Below are positions 51,062 through 60,626 of a stretch of DNA of 64,000 bases, in pieces (position 1 is the first letter of the stretch; each line of letters begins with the position of its first letter). The stretch comes from Flavobacterium weaverense (GTDB lineage Bacteria > Bacteroidota > Bacteroidia > Flavobacteriales > Flavobacteriaceae). Both the position numbers and the translations under genes were made by a program. The DNA is taken from assembly GCF_003688495.1 (NCBI RefSeq), contig NZ_REFH01000010.1, forward strand, positions 62,001 to 126,000. The letters run 5' to 3'. A model generated the notes under the pieces. It saw only the letters and a program-made list of their open reading frames with translations, was not told the DNA's origin and searched no databases.

Positions 51062-52126
51062 ATGAAGAAAGTAGTTTTTATGGCGCCTTTTCCAACTCCA
51101 GAGAATATTAAAGAGGGAATGATGCAAAGAGTTTATGCTATTGATAAAATGTTCGGAAATGACGAATATGATAAAACATATATAATTCCGAGGATTAAGG
51201 CTCTAAAAACGAAATGCAAACAAGTTGATGAAAATACTGTAGAAATTAAATTATCTATTTGGATTTCGTTTTTATTGCTATTAAGAAAATTGAAAAGTGC
51301 AGATGTTATTTATTGTCACTCTCTTTATGGATTGAGTTTAGCAGGATTCCTTTTTTTACCTTTTTTAAAAAAGAAGGAAATTGTGTGGGATGTTCATGGC
51401 ATAATTCCTGAGGAAATAAAGTTTGCAAAAGGAGGGGATTTAAAATTTTTTGTCTATTCAATACTTGAGAGATTATTGATTAGTAAAGTGACCAAGGTAA
51501 TAGTGGTAACTAATGCCATGAAGAGGCATTTACTTAAAAAGTATAATAATTTAGAATCAGAAATTTTAGTGTATCCTATTCTGCCTAATACAATAAATGT
51601 TGAAGACGGATTTGAAATAAATGATGGTAAATTAAATATTCTTTATGCTGGAAATATGCAAGGATACCAAAATATATCTTTGATGATTAAAAGTATTAAG
51701 AAAATGGTAAATACTAAAAATATTTATTTTTATATTCTCACAGGTCAGAGAAAAGAAATGATAGATAATTTTGTTCAAAACGGATTAGGTAATAAAGATA
51801 ATATATTTATTGACTCTGTTAATCCAAGTGATTTAAATGAATATTACAGAAAAGCACATTATGGATTTGTATTGCGTGATGATATAGATGTTAATAATGT
51901 AGCTTGTCCTACAAAGATTATTGAATATCTTGCTTACGGAATAACTTGTATTACTTTGAATAATAAAATTGGTGATTTTCAAGAGTTAGGCTTTAACTAT
52001 ATAACTTTAGATCAATTAGACAACGAAAAGTTAAAACCTTCAAAAAGTTTAAAGAATCATCAAATATATTCTAAACTATATAGCGAAAACAAACCGTTCA
52101 AGTTAATTGATTTTGTTTTAAAATAA
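51062..52126 (+). CDS. Glycosyltransferase, GT4/GT-B type
   Basis: A 354-residue cytosolic or peripheral glycosyltransferase. The N-terminal domain begins MKKVVFMAPFPTPENIKEGM, with CHSLYGLSLAGFLFLP and WDVHGIIPEE. The C-terminal nucleotide-binding half contains LNILYAGNMQGYQNISLMIK and CPTKIIEYLAYGITCITL, the degenerate E-x7-E region. I use the ATG at 51062. A longer in-frame start at 51005 overlaps wecB. Donor and acceptor sugars are unknown. Confidence 0.82.
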   Translation: MKKVVFMAPFPTPENIKEGMMQRVYAIDKMFGNDEYDKTYIIPRIKALKTKCKQVDENTVEIKLSIWISFLLLLRKLKSADVIYCHSLYGLSLAGFLFLPFLKKKEIVWDVHGIIPEEIKFAKGGDLKFFVYSILERLLISKVTKVIVVTNAMKRHLLKKYNNLESEILVYPILPNTINVEDGFEINDGKLNILYAGNMQGYQNISLMIKSIKKMVNTKNIYFYILTGQRKEMIDNFVQNGLGNKDNIFIDSVNPSDLNEYYRKAHYGFVLRDDIDVNNVACPTKIIEYLAYGITCITLNNKIGDFQELGFNYITLDQLDNEKLKPSKSLKNHQIYSKLYSENKPFKLIDFVLK

Positions 52127-52133
52127 AAAACAC

Positions 52134-53183
52134 ATGTGGGTTTACTTTTTATTGTTTTTTCTGATTTTATTTTTTGGCGCTTTTTATAAGTACAAGCTTA
52201 CAAAGAGTAGTGTTTGGTTTTTTTGGATTCTTGGTTTTATTCTTTTCTTTATAACTGCATTCAGGGCAGAGGGAGTAGATAACGACTATGTTACGTATTT
52301 AATGGCTATTACGGAAAATTGGGGCATTAGGGAACCTGCTTTTACATTTATTTCGTATTTATCTTATAATTTATTAGGTTCTACAAAATTAGTTTTCGTA
52401 ATATTTGCTGCCTTAATAATTCCATTGCTTTTTTTTGGTCTGAAAGGAATAGCCCGTTTTTTTTATTTGTCGTTGTTAATTTATTATTCGTTTTATTTTT
52501 CCGTTTATGGATTTAATGCGATTAGAGCGGGAGTAGGAATTGGACTTTTCTTTTTTGCTTTAAAATATTGGATCCAAAGGAAAAAAAAAGTGGTGTTTTT
52601 TTTTTTAACTCTTGCCTCACTTTTCCACTTTTCATTCGTTATTTTCTTTCCTCTTTATTTCTTAGTAAAAGATGATAGTAAACATCTAAAAATATTTATT
52701 GGTCTAATCCCAATAGCATATTTAGCCTACTTTGTAAAGCTTGATGTACTTTCGTTATTGTTGATGATTCCTTTCCCTCAGTTACAACAGTTGGTTATTT
52801 TATACGATGAAGTTGGTAAAGATGTAGTTGCTAATGCAAATGTATTTGGATTTCTAATATTAATTAGATTATTAATTCTTTTTTGGTTGGTAATTTACCG
52901 GGAATTCTTAGCTAGTAGATTTGACGGTTTCTATATTTATCTAAAATTATATAGTATAGGATTTTTCTTTTTTATTTTTTTCTCTGGTTTTAAAAGCGGT
53001 GCGTTTAGAACTGCGGAGTTGTTTTGGGTAAATGAGTGTTTACTGTTACCTATGTTTGTCGTATTGTTTAATCCACGTTGGTTTGGCACTTTAATATTGA
53101 TTTTGTTATGCGTATGTATGATGTTTTTTACGTATATTCTTAGTGATTTTTTAAGACCTTTTAACTTTAATTTTGATTTATGA
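52134..53183 (+). CDS. wzy: EpsG-like O-antigen/capsule polymerase (Wzy candidate 1)
   Basis: A 349-residue protein with about ten predicted helices and the EpsG-family pattern: a conserved FRAEGVDNDYVTYLMAI loop after the first helices and GFNAIRAGVGIGLFFFALKY in the middle. Such proteins polymerise repeat units in the periplasm. It overlaps the next glycosyltransferase by 4 bp (ATGA). A second protein of similar type is encoded at 59532. Confidence 0.75.
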   Translation: MWVYFLLFFLILFFGAFYKYKLTKSSVWFFWILGFILFFITAFRAEGVDNDYVTYLMAITENWGIREPAFTFISYLSYNLLGSTKLVFVIFAALIIPLLFFGLKGIARFFYLSLLIYYSFYFSVYGFNAIRAGVGIGLFFFALKYWIQRKKKVVFFFLTLASLFHFSFVIFFPLYFLVKDDSKHLKIFIGLIPIAYLAYFVKLDVLSLLLMIPFPQLQQLVILYDEVGKDVVANANVFGFLILIRLLILFWLVIYREFLASRFDGFYIYLKLYSIGFFFFIFFSGFKSGAFRTAELFWVNECLLLPMFVVLFNPRWFGTLILILLCVCMMFFTYILSDFLRPFNFNFDL

Positions 53184-54094
53184 GTGTAGTTGATATTGCA
53201 ATGGCAACATATAACGGAGAAAAATATTTATTGGCGCAATTAGAGAGTATTCTTTCTCAATCATTTACTGACTTTCGTTTATTTATTAGGGATGATGGTA
53301 GTTCCGATAGTACAATTGAAATAATTAAATCTTATGCTAAAAAGGATAGCCGCATACACTTTATTGATGACAATTTAGGAAATCTTCGTGTATCACGTAA
53401 TTTCGAGCAAGCACTTACTTATTGTACAGCACCTTATATAATGTTTGCTGATCAGGATGATGTTTGGTTTAAAAATAAAATTGATGTCTCTCTTTCATAT
53501 ATTAAAAAAGTTGAGTTAATAGATAAACCTGTATTAGTCTTTTCTAATTCAATTTTGTCTAGTGAGACATTAGATAAAGAATATGGAAATAATTATTCGC
53601 AGGATCTAGATGTTACCTTGAAGAGCTTTTTGTTTGGTAACGCTGGTTATCAGGGAGCCGCAATGATATTTAATCAGAAGTTAAAACAAATGGCACTTCC
53701 ATTTTTAGCTAATTCTTGTGTACACGATTATCATATTTCTTTAATCGGATTGTTACTTGGTAATGTGTGTTTTATAAATACACCTTTAATGTTATATCGA
53801 AGACATAGTGATGCTACCACAAAGCAAAATTTAACTTTATTTGGTAGATTAAAGTGTCTATTTGAGGGGGATTCTATTTTATATAATGAAAAGATGTTAA
53901 ATTATCTAAAAGATTTTGCGTCATTTTATAAAAGCAATATAAATACAGAGAATATTAATATATTAAATGATTATTTTGAAATAGTAGAAAATAAAACATC
54001 ATTTAGTAAAAGGATTCAATTGGTTCGTAAAAATAAATTTAAAGTTAGAGGAAGTAGTAAATATTTAATCTTTAAAATATTTTTGCTAAGATGA
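53180..54094 (+). CDS. Glycosyltransferase family 2
   Basis: A 304-residue GT-A enzyme with VDIAMATYNGEKYLLAQLES, IRDDGSSDSTIEIIKSYA and the metal-binding MFADQDDVWFKNKI, features of the rhamnosyltransferase-like GT2 group. It overlaps the previous gene by 4 bp and the next by 4 bp, so these genes are translationally coupled. The rfbC gene at the end of the locus fits a dTDP-L-rhamnose-type donor, but the donor is not proven. Confidence 0.88.
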   Translation: MSVVDIAMATYNGEKYLLAQLESILSQSFTDFRLFIRDDGSSDSTIEIIKSYAKKDSRIHFIDDNLGNLRVSRNFEQALTYCTAPYIMFADQDDVWFKNKIDVSLSYIKKVELIDKPVLVFSNSILSSETLDKEYGNNYSQDLDVTLKSFLFGNAGYQGAAMIFNQKLKQMALPFLANSCVHDYHISLIGLLLGNVCFINTPLMLYRRHSDATTKQNLTLFGRLKCLFEGDSILYNEKMLNYLKDFASFYKSNINTENINILNDYFEIVENKTSFSKRIQLVRKNKFKVRGSSKYLIFKIFLLR

Positions 54095-55179
54095 AAGTAC
54101 TTCATGTCATAAATTCTTTGAATACTGGTGGTGCTGAAAAATTGTTATTAGACACAATTCCATTATTTAATCAAAAGGGAGTTGAAGTCGATTTGTTAGT
54201 TATTGATGGAACAGAATATCCTTACCTAAATAAAATAATAGAAAAAAAAAGCTGCAAAGTTTTAACCCTTAATTCAAAAAATATTTATAGCCCCACTAAT
54301 ATATTTAGGATTATTCCTTACTTAAGACAATATGACATAATACATGTTCACTTATTTCCAGCTCAATATTGGGTAGCAATGGCGAAGATTATTAGTTTTT
54401 CAAATGTAAAGTTGGTTTTCACAGAACACAGTACGTCTAATAGAAGAATAAAATCATTTTTTTTAAAATTTATTGATCGCTTAATTTATTCGTCTTATGA
54501 TAAAGTTGTTTGTATTACTCAAGAGGTAAGAGATGTACTTAGAGTGCATACAAAATTGGAATGCGATAAATTTGTAATAATAGAGAATGGTGTAGATCTC
54601 CAGTTAATTTATGATACTTCAATGTTTAATAGATCTGACTTAAACACTATAATAGAGAAGGGTGATGTTTTAATAATACAAGTCGCAGGTTTCAGAATTG
54701 AAAAGGATCAAAAAACAGTTATTAAATCGTTGAAATATTTACCGTCAAATGTCAAAGCTTTATTTGTCGGTGATGGAATCTTTAAGGATGAATGTGAAAA
54801 ATTTGCAAATGCTCTTGGTTTGCAAAGTCGAATATGTTTTTTGGGTATACGCACTGATGTACCGGCCTTGCTAAAAATGGCGGATGTTGCAGTGTTAAGT
54901 TCACATTGGGAAGGAATGCCTTTGTCTGTTATTGAAGCAATGGCAGCAAACAAACCAGTTGTCGCATCAAATGTACCTGGGGTTTTTCAACTTGTTGAGG
55001 GATACGGTTTATTATTTGAAAAGGGAAATGAGCGAGATCTTGCAAAAGCAATTAATGAGTTGCTAAATGATGAGAAATTTTATAATAAAGTTTCAGAATC
55101 TGGTTTTCAACATGCTAAGCAATATGATATAAATGTTATGGTTAATAGGCAAATTGAATTGTACAACGATCTAATGTAA
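54091..55179 (+). CDS. Glycosyltransferase family 4
   Basis: A 362-residue GT-B enzyme. The N-terminal acceptor domain has VINSLNTGGAEKLLLDTIPL, and the donor-binding domain has IQVAGFRIEKDQKTVIKSLK and the E-x7-E stretch WEGMPLSVIEAMAANKPVVA. It overlaps the GT2 gene by 4 bp and lies 23 bp before the next glycosyltransferase. The sugar specificity is unknown. Confidence 0.9.
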   Translation: MKVLHVINSLNTGGAEKLLLDTIPLFNQKGVEVDLLVIDGTEYPYLNKIIEKKSCKVLTLNSKNIYSPTNIFRIIPYLRQYDIIHVHLFPAQYWVAMAKIISFSNVKLVFTEHSTSNRRIKSFFLKFIDRLIYSSYDKVVCITQEVRDVLRVHTKLECDKFVIIENGVDLQLIYDTSMFNRSDLNTIIEKGDVLIIQVAGFRIEKDQKTVIKSLKYLPSNVKALFVGDGIFKDECEKFANALGLQSRICFLGIRTDVPALLKMADVAVLSSHWEGMPLSVIEAMAANKPVVASNVPGVFQLVEGYGLLFEKGNERDLAKAINELLNDEKFYNKVSESGFQHAKQYDINVMVNRQIELYNDLM

Positions 55180-55202
55180 TTTAGGTAAATTTCTAAATAT
55201 TT

Positions 55203-56369
55203 ATGGTAGACATTAATAAAAGAAAGGTCATACGAACTTCTACAATTTCGCTATCACTTGATTATTTGTTAAGAGGTCAGTTATCTTTCTTGAATAATGT
55301 ATATGAAGTAATTGCAGTTTCAGGTCAAAATGAGCATTTAGAAAAAGTTGCAGTCCGTGAAAAGGTTCGTATAGTAGATGTTCAAATGCAGCGAGCAATA
55401 AAACCATTGCGTGACCTTTTATCTTTATGGAAGTTATTTAGATTATTTCAAAAGGAAAAGCCGCTGATTGTACACTCAATAACTCCAAAAGCAGGTTTAT
55501 TGAGTATGATAGCAGCTTATTTTGCTGGTGTTCCTATACGTATTCATACTTTTACTGGTTTAATATTTCCATCAAAGACAGGAATTTTAAAAAGAATATT
55601 AATACTCATGGACAAGTTATTATGTCTGTTTGCAACAAATATCTATCCAGAAGGTAATGGAGTGAAAGAAGATTTAATTAATTATAAAATTACTTCAAAA
55701 CCACTAAAAGTGCTGGTAAATGGAAATGTCAATGGAATAGATAAAGATTATTTTAATCCTGCATTGTATAGCTCAGAAGATAAAATAGAGCTACGTAAAG
55801 AACTAGGTATTTTAGAAAATGATTTTGTTTTTATTTTTGTAGGTCGCTTAGTTGGAGACAAAGGCGTTAATGAATTGATAGCAGCTTTTGAAAGATTTTC
55901 TAATGAAGTTAAAAAGATAAAATTACTATTAGTAGGCCCTTTTGAATCCGACTTAGATCCTTTAAGCTCATCAACTTTAGGAATAATAAAAAGCAATAGA
56001 AATATAATCTCAGTTGGTTTTCAACCTGATGTAAGAACTTATTTTGCGATATCTACGGCTTTAGTATTTCCCAGCTATAGAGAAGGATTCCCAAATGTTG
56101 TGCTGCAAGCTGGTGCTATGGGATTACCAAGTATCGTTAGCAATATTAATGGATGTAACGAAATAATCATTGAGGGTGAAAACGGCGTGATTATTCCGGT
56201 AAAAGATGGGGACGCAATTTATAATGCTATGAAAAAAATGATAGATAATGACTTTATTAGAAATAGAATGCAACAAAATTCTCGCCTAATGATTGTATCC
56301 CGATATGAACAACAAATTGTTTGGGACGCTATTTTAGCTGAATATAAAAGATTAGAGAAAAATGTATAA
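55203..56369 (+). CDS. Glycosyltransferase family 4, acting next to the PglC-like initiator
   Basis: A 388-residue GT4 protein. VRIVDVQMQRAIKPLRDLLS, IVHSITPKAGLLSMIAAYFA, RIHTFTGLIFPSKTG in the N-terminal half, and VFIFVGRLVGDKGVNELIAA and PSYREGFPNVVLQAGAMGLP in the C-terminal half. It resembles the PglA/WbuB-like group that adds the second sugar to undecaprenyl-diphospho-sugar. It overlaps the initiating transferase by 8 bp, which suits that order of action. That role is inferred. Confidence 0.88.
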   Translation: MVDINKRKVIRTSTISLSLDYLLRGQLSFLNNVYEVIAVSGQNEHLEKVAVREKVRIVDVQMQRAIKPLRDLLSLWKLFRLFQKEKPLIVHSITPKAGLLSMIAAYFAGVPIRIHTFTGLIFPSKTGILKRILILMDKLLCLFATNIYPEGNGVKEDLINYKITSKPLKVLVNGNVNGIDKDYFNPALYSSEDKIELRKELGILENDFVFIFVGRLVGDKGVNELIAAFERFSNEVKKIKLLLVGPFESDLDPLSSSTLGIIKSNRNIISVGFQPDVRTYFAISTALVFPSYREGFPNVVLQAGAMGLPSIVSNINGCNEIIIEGENGVIIPVKDGDAIYNAMKKMIDNDFIRNRMQQNSRLMIVSRYEQQIVWDAILAEYKRLEKNV

Positions 56370-56964
56370 ATACTTTTTTAAAAGAATAATTGATTTTATT
56401 GGATCGTTAATTGGATTTCTGATCTTAATTCCGCTGTTTATTATTATTACAATTGGATTGTTTTTTGCTAATGATGGTAAACCTTTTTTCTTTCAAGCTC
56501 GTCCTGGTAAAAATGGTAAGATATTTAAAATTATAAAGTTCAAAACCATGAACGACAAGAAAGACACAAAGGGCAACCTTCTTTCAGATGCAGAGAGATT
56601 GACAAAAATAGGTTCTTTTGTACGTAAGACATCCTTAGATGAAATACCTCAATTGCTGAATGTAATTAAAGGAGAAATGAGTTTAATAGGTCCTAGACCA
56701 CTTTTGCCTCAATATTTAGCCCTATATTCTGATTTTCAAAACAGAAGACATGAAGTAAAACCAGGCATCACTGGTTGGGCACAAGTCAATGGTAGAAATG
56801 CGGTTAGTTGGGATACTAAATTTGAATTAGACGTATGGTATGTAGATCATATTTCGTTACTGTTAGATATAAAAATTTTATTCATGACTATTCAAAAAGT
56901 AGTGAAAAGTGAAGGTATTAATGCTGCTGACGCAGCAACAATAGAACCTTTTAATGGACAGTAA
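56362..56964 (+). CDS. pglC: Initiating sugar-phosphate transferase, PglC-like
   Basis: A 200-residue monotopic phosphoglycosyltransferase. A single N-terminal re-entrant helix (YFFKRIIDFIGSLIGFLILI) is followed by FQARPGKNGKIFKIIKFKTM, the catalytic Asp-Glu pair in KTSLDEIPQLLNVIKGEM and PRPLLPQYLALYSDFQNRRH, then EVKPGITGWAQVNGRNAVSW. It is the short PglC-type form without the extra WcaJ membrane helices. It attaches the first sugar-1-phosphate to undecaprenyl phosphate. The PglD- and PglE-like genes follow, suggesting a di-N-acetyl-bacillosamine-type first sugar. Confidence 0.9.
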   Translation: MYKYFFKRIIDFIGSLIGFLILIPLFIIITIGLFFANDGKPFFFQARPGKNGKIFKIIKFKTMNDKKDTKGNLLSDAERLTKIGSFVRKTSLDEIPQLLNVIKGEMSLIGPRPLLPQYLALYSDFQNRRHEVKPGITGWAQVNGRNAVSWDTKFELDVWYVDHISLLLDIKILFMTIQKVVKSEGINAADAATIEPFNGQ

Positions 56965-57586
56965 AATATATTTATACGGAGCAAGTGGACATTGTAAAGT
57001 AGTTGTAGATATTCTAAAGTCTAATAACGAAAAAATTGAAGCTATTTTGGATGACAATCCAAAAGCAGCAAGTTTATTAGGCATTCCGGTTATTCCTAGT
57101 GCCGATTGTAAAGATTTGAACAGTAAAAAAATTCTAATTACGATAGGAAATAATAGTATTAGGAAGAAAATTTCTAAAACTATTAATAGTCGTTTTCATA
57201 TTGGGATACATGCTAAAGCAATTGTATCTTCCTTTTCAGAAATTGGAGAAGGTACAGTAGTAATGGCTGGAGCAATTTTAAACGCAGGGAGTTCTATAGG
57301 AAAACATTGTATTATTAATACAGGAGCAATAATTGAGCATGACTGCTTTGTTAATGATTATGTGCATGTTTCGCCTAATGCCTCCTTGGCAGGCGGTGTA
57401 ATTGTAGGGAGAGGAAGTCATATTGGTATTGGTGCTTGCGTAATTCAAGGTGTTAAAATTGGTAAATGGACATCGATTGGCGCGGGAGCTGTTATAATTA
57501 GAGATGTTCCTGACTTTGCTGTTGTTGTAGGTAATCCAGGTAAAGTAATAAAAATTAAAGTTAATAAATCAAATGAAAAATTCTAA
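56954..57586 (+). CDS. pglD: PglD/NeuD-family sugar N-acetyltransferase
   Basis: A 210-residue enzyme with an N-terminal Rossmann-like part (KIYLYGASGHCKVVVDILKS) and a left-handed beta-helix of hexapeptide repeats (VVMAGAILNAGSSIGKHCII, IEHDCFVNDYVHVSPNASLA). The general-base histidine is in the IEHDC segment. It should acetylate the 4-amino group of a UDP-4-amino-4,6-dideoxy-sugar. It overlaps the initiating transferase by 11 bp and the aminotransferase by 14 bp. Confidence 0.9.
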   Translation: MDSKIYLYGASGHCKVVVDILKSNNEKIEAILDDNPKAASLLGIPVIPSADCKDLNSKKILITIGNNSIRKKISKTINSRFHIGIHAKAIVSSFSEIGEGTVVMAGAILNAGSSIGKHCIINTGAIIEHDCFVNDYVHVSPNASLAGGVIVGRGSHIGIGACVIQGVKIGKWTSIGAGAVIIRDVPDFAVVVGNPGKVIKIKVNKSNEKF

Positions 57587-58712
57587 AATATGGCTTTCTT
57601 CTCCACACATGGGAGGTAACGAGCAAAAATTTGTAAAGGAAGCTTTTGATACGAATTGGGTAGCTCCACTGGGCCCTAATGTCAATGGACTTGAGCTGGA
57701 TCTTGAAAATTACTTAGGTAATGAATCTCATGTCGGTGCGCTAAGCTCTGGTACAGCTGCGATACATTTAGGACTTATTTTATTAGGTGTACAATTTGGT
57801 GATGAGGTTATTTGCCAAAGTATGACTTTTTCGGCTTCAGCTAATCCAATTAAATATTTGGGAGCAACTCCTATTTTTGTTGATAGTGAGGACGAGACCT
57901 GGAATATTTGCCCTAAAGCATTGGAAGAAGCAATTGTAGATCGTATCGCTAAAGGTATGAAACCAAAAGCTATTATAGCAGTGCATTTATATGGTGTTCC
58001 GTATCAAATTGAAGCTATAAAAGCAATCTCTGACAAATATGATATTCCAGTTCTTGAAGATAGCGCCGAGGCTTTAGGAAGTTCTTATAAAGGTCAAAAG
58101 TGTGGCACATTTGGCGATATTGGTGTTCTGTCGTTTAATGGAAATAAAATTATCACTACTTCAGGAGGTGGAGCAATAGTAACAAAATCAGAAGTCTTGA
58201 AAGACAAAGCTGTTTTTTATGCCACTCAATCGAGAGACGACGCACCACATTACCAACATTCAGAAATTGGATACAATTACCGAATGAGTAACATCTGTGC
58301 TGGAATTGGTCGTGGCCAAATGGAGGTTTTAGATGCGCATGTACAATTGCGTAGGGATATGAATGAATTTTATGTGAAACTTTTTCAGGATATTGATGTA
58401 GTTAGTGTTTTTACGGTGCCTAATGATCATTATTTTGCCAATTATTGGTTAACAGCAATTGTTATTGAATCTAATGTTGTTAAAGGAATCGATCGGGAAG
58501 CATTGAGACTCGCTTTTGAAGAGGCTAATATTGAATCTAGACCGTTATGGAAACCAATGCATTTACAACCTATTTTCGAAAAATATCCTTTCTATGGAAG
58601 CAATGTAGCTGAAAATTTATTCAAAAAAGGTTTGTGTCTTCCATCAGGATCCAATTTGACGGATGGTGAAAGAGAAAGAATAAAAGAAGTTGTAATTAAT
58701 GTTTTTAAATAA
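57573..58712 (+). CDS. pglE: PglE-like DegT/DnrJ/EryC1-family aminotransferase
   Basis: A 379-residue PLP enzyme. IWLSSPHMGGNEQKFVKEAF, HVGALSSGTAAIHLGLILLG, the phosphate- and ring-binding EDSAEALGSSYKGQKCGTFG, and the Schiff-base lysine in SFNGNKIITTSGGG. It would aminate a UDP-4-keto-6-deoxy sugar for PglD. The matching 4,6-dehydratase (PglF/FlaA1 type) is not in this window. It closes the tightly overlapped block, and 142 bp follow before the next gene. Confidence 0.92.
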   Translation: MKNSKIWLSSPHMGGNEQKFVKEAFDTNWVAPLGPNVNGLELDLENYLGNESHVGALSSGTAAIHLGLILLGVQFGDEVICQSMTFSASANPIKYLGATPIFVDSEDETWNICPKALEEAIVDRIAKGMKPKAIIAVHLYGVPYQIEAIKAISDKYDIPVLEDSAEALGSSYKGQKCGTFGDIGVLSFNGNKIITTSGGGAIVTKSEVLKDKAVFYATQSRDDAPHYQHSEIGYNYRMSNICAGIGRGQMEVLDAHVQLRRDMNEFYVKLFQDIDVVSVFTVPNDHYFANYWLTAIVIESNVVKGIDREALRLAFEEANIESRPLWKPMHLQPIFEKYPFYGSNVAENLFKKGLCLPSGSNLTDGERERIKEVVINVFK

Positions 58713-58791
58713 TTTTCTATTGATTATAACAAAATGTTTTTTTACAGATTTATTTTGTCAAGAAATTTGAAGCTGTATTTTAAGATCAAAG

Positions 58792-58837
58792 GATGTAAAC
58801 TCTAAATATGTTTAAATTTTCTTTTGGAGTTTACATC
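58792..58837. promoter_or_regulatory. Inverted repeat before the Amj-like gene
   Basis: Perfect 11-bp arms GATGTAAACTC (58792-58802) and GAGTTTACATC (58827-58837) are separated by 24 bp and lie 17 bp before the next start. It is either a weak terminator of the upstream block or an operator or RNA switch for the two genes that follow. Confidence 0.55.
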
Positions 58838-58854
58838 ATTTATTATTTGTATCT

Positions 58855-59535
58855 ATGTTTATAATTGCTTCGATAGCGTATGCATTTTCAATATTTATTG
58901 ATGTTTCAGTATATCACTTCAAATATTATATACAAGACAATAAAAATACAAGACATCTATTATCTTTGATAAATATTTTTCAATATTGTTCGCGTGGCTT
59001 TATTTTGATCTTCATTCCAATTATGGCTTATACAACCGAGTCGATAAAGAATAAAAATGAAGTTTGGATGATTACTATATTAGCTCATTTTCTAGTTATT
59101 TTGTTCTTATTACCGCTGTATTCTTTTAAATTTACTTCATCTTTTTCATTAAAAATTATTCAGCTTTTGAATCTCCTTTTTGGAAAATCCAAACCTATAG
59201 TTTATGAAAATATGAAAGGTTATTCCAGTAATGAAGAAGTTTTATCTGGAAAGTGGAAATTATTTATTACTAATTATATTGCTGGTTTTTTATTTTCAAT
59301 CAGTATAACCTTTCTATACTACGTAAGTTTTTCTTATCCTCAAAAGGCATTAATTTTAAGCTCGATGACGCAAGTGATTAATATGTTTGGTTCTATTATG
59401 CTAATACTTTTTATTGATCCAAAAATAATGGGAGCAATAGATGATGGAGGCGGATATAAAGAAATTCAAATTTTAACTTCGAGTCGTATTTTAGTGCACA
59501 TTACTTTAGTACTAATTCTTGTTTTTATTAGATGA
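58855..59535 (+). CDS. Polytopic membrane protein, candidate Amj/DUF2837-type lipid-linked-sugar flippase
   Basis: A 226-residue protein with about six predicted helices. The segment RHLLSLINIFQYCSRGFILI resembles the conserved helix of the Amj (alternate lipid II flippase) family, and the C-terminal third has the pattern ILSSMTQVINMFGSIMLILF followed by LTSSRILVHITLVLILVF. If correct, it would move an undecaprenyl-linked glycan across the inner membrane. It overlaps the next gene, a second Wzy candidate, by 4 bp. The assignment rests on remembered patterns and is tentative. A Wzx is already present at 48629. Confidence 0.5.
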   Translation: MFIIASIAYAFSIFIDVSVYHFKYYIQDNKNTRHLLSLINIFQYCSRGFILIFIPIMAYTTESIKNKNEVWMITILAHFLVILFLLPLYSFKFTSSFSLKIIQLLNLLFGKSKPIVYENMKGYSSNEEVLSGKWKLFITNYIAGFLFSISITFLYYVSFSYPQKALILSSMTQVINMFGSIMLILFIDPKIMGAIDDGGGYKEIQILTSSRILVHITLVLILVFIR

Positions 59536-60563
59536 CACTAGTTTTTTTTGCTTTAATATGCACTTTTTTATCTTTTTATTTTGCTTGCTTAACCGGTGTC
59601 ACAATAAAACGGAAAATAGTTTTTACAGGTTGTTTTATTGTATTTTCTTCTCTATTAAGAGTGCTAATAAATGTTAATTTAAATAACGACTATTATTACT
59701 ATTATAATTTTGATATTTTTCATAAACCTACAAGTTTTCTTTCATTTGCACTAAATGAGCCCTATCTTTATTCATTGTATTTTTTTTTTAGTACGTTTAT
59801 CGATACAAAAGCGAATGTTTTTCTTGCTTTGTATTGGTTTAATTTTTTAATAAACTCTATTTTTTATATATGGTTACTTTATATAAAAGATGTAGAAACA
59901 TGGAAAAAAATACTTCTTTTCGTTTTGTATTATTTTATGTTTGGTTTTGTCCTTCTTAGGAATGGTCCTGCTTATATCTTGTTTGCGATGTATTTTTATT
60001 ATTCGTTTAGGGAACGGAAATTTAATTGGGTTTTTACAGCGCTATTTATGCACATAAGTTCGTGTTTTATGTTGGTTACTTATTTCCATCATTGGCGATA
60101 CTATTTTAGAGCGTTATTTGTAGCTCCTATCATAGTTTTTCTTTCTTTTTTAGTATTAAAACCTTTTTTGACTTCAGTGCGAGAATTTGATAGTATTTTG
60201 TCTAAAATTAGTATTTATTCAAATGGGTTCCCTATAAATACATTGATGCATCTGTTGTTTTTTGTATTTATAATAGTTTTAACTGCAGTAGGTTTTTTGT
60301 TGTATAGAAATAAAATGTTGCATCCTATTTTGGTTACTACGCTGTTAATTTACTTTATTGCTTTTTTAATAAGTCCTGTCGTTGCGCATCGATTTTCACC
60401 GTATTTGCTTTTTGCCTTGCTATTTTTTCCATTTGAAGAAATTAAATACACTAAATTAATGCGTATTTTGAACAGTTTCAGTGTTTTATTACTTCCCATA
60501 TTTATTTACACCCTTTTCAATACACATAAAACAAAACTTTACATGGAGCTTTTTATGAAATAA
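59532..60563 (+). CDS. EpsG/Wzy-like polymerase (candidate 2)
   Basis: A 343-residue protein with about ten predicted helices. It shares the layout of the protein at 52134: a hydrophilic loop after the third helix with NLNNDYYYYYNFDIFHKPTS, then FVLLRNGPAYILFAMYFYYS, which matches the conserved EpsG arginine segment. Sequence similarity between the two polymerase candidates is otherwise low. Its 4-bp overlap with the Amj-like gene suggests that the two form a pair working on the same lipid-linked substrate. Confidence 0.62.
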   Translation: MTLVFFALICTFLSFYFACLTGVTIKRKIVFTGCFIVFSSLLRVLINVNLNNDYYYYYNFDIFHKPTSFLSFALNEPYLYSLYFFFSTFIDTKANVFLALYWFNFLINSIFYIWLLYIKDVETWKKILLFVLYYFMFGFVLLRNGPAYILFAMYFYYSFRERKFNWVFTALFMHISSCFMLVTYFHHWRYYFRALFVAPIIVFLSFLVLKPFLTSVREFDSILSKISIYSNGFPINTLMHLLFFVFIIVLTAVGFLLYRNKMLHPILVTTLLIYFIAFLISPVVAHRFSPYLLFALLFFPFEEIKYTKLMRILNSFSVLLLPIFIYTLFNTHKTKLYMELFMK

Positions 60564-60626
60564 AGTTATATAATTTACAATCCTTTTAATAACTGGGATT
60601 TGAATCCCTTAAAAATAAAATTTTAA

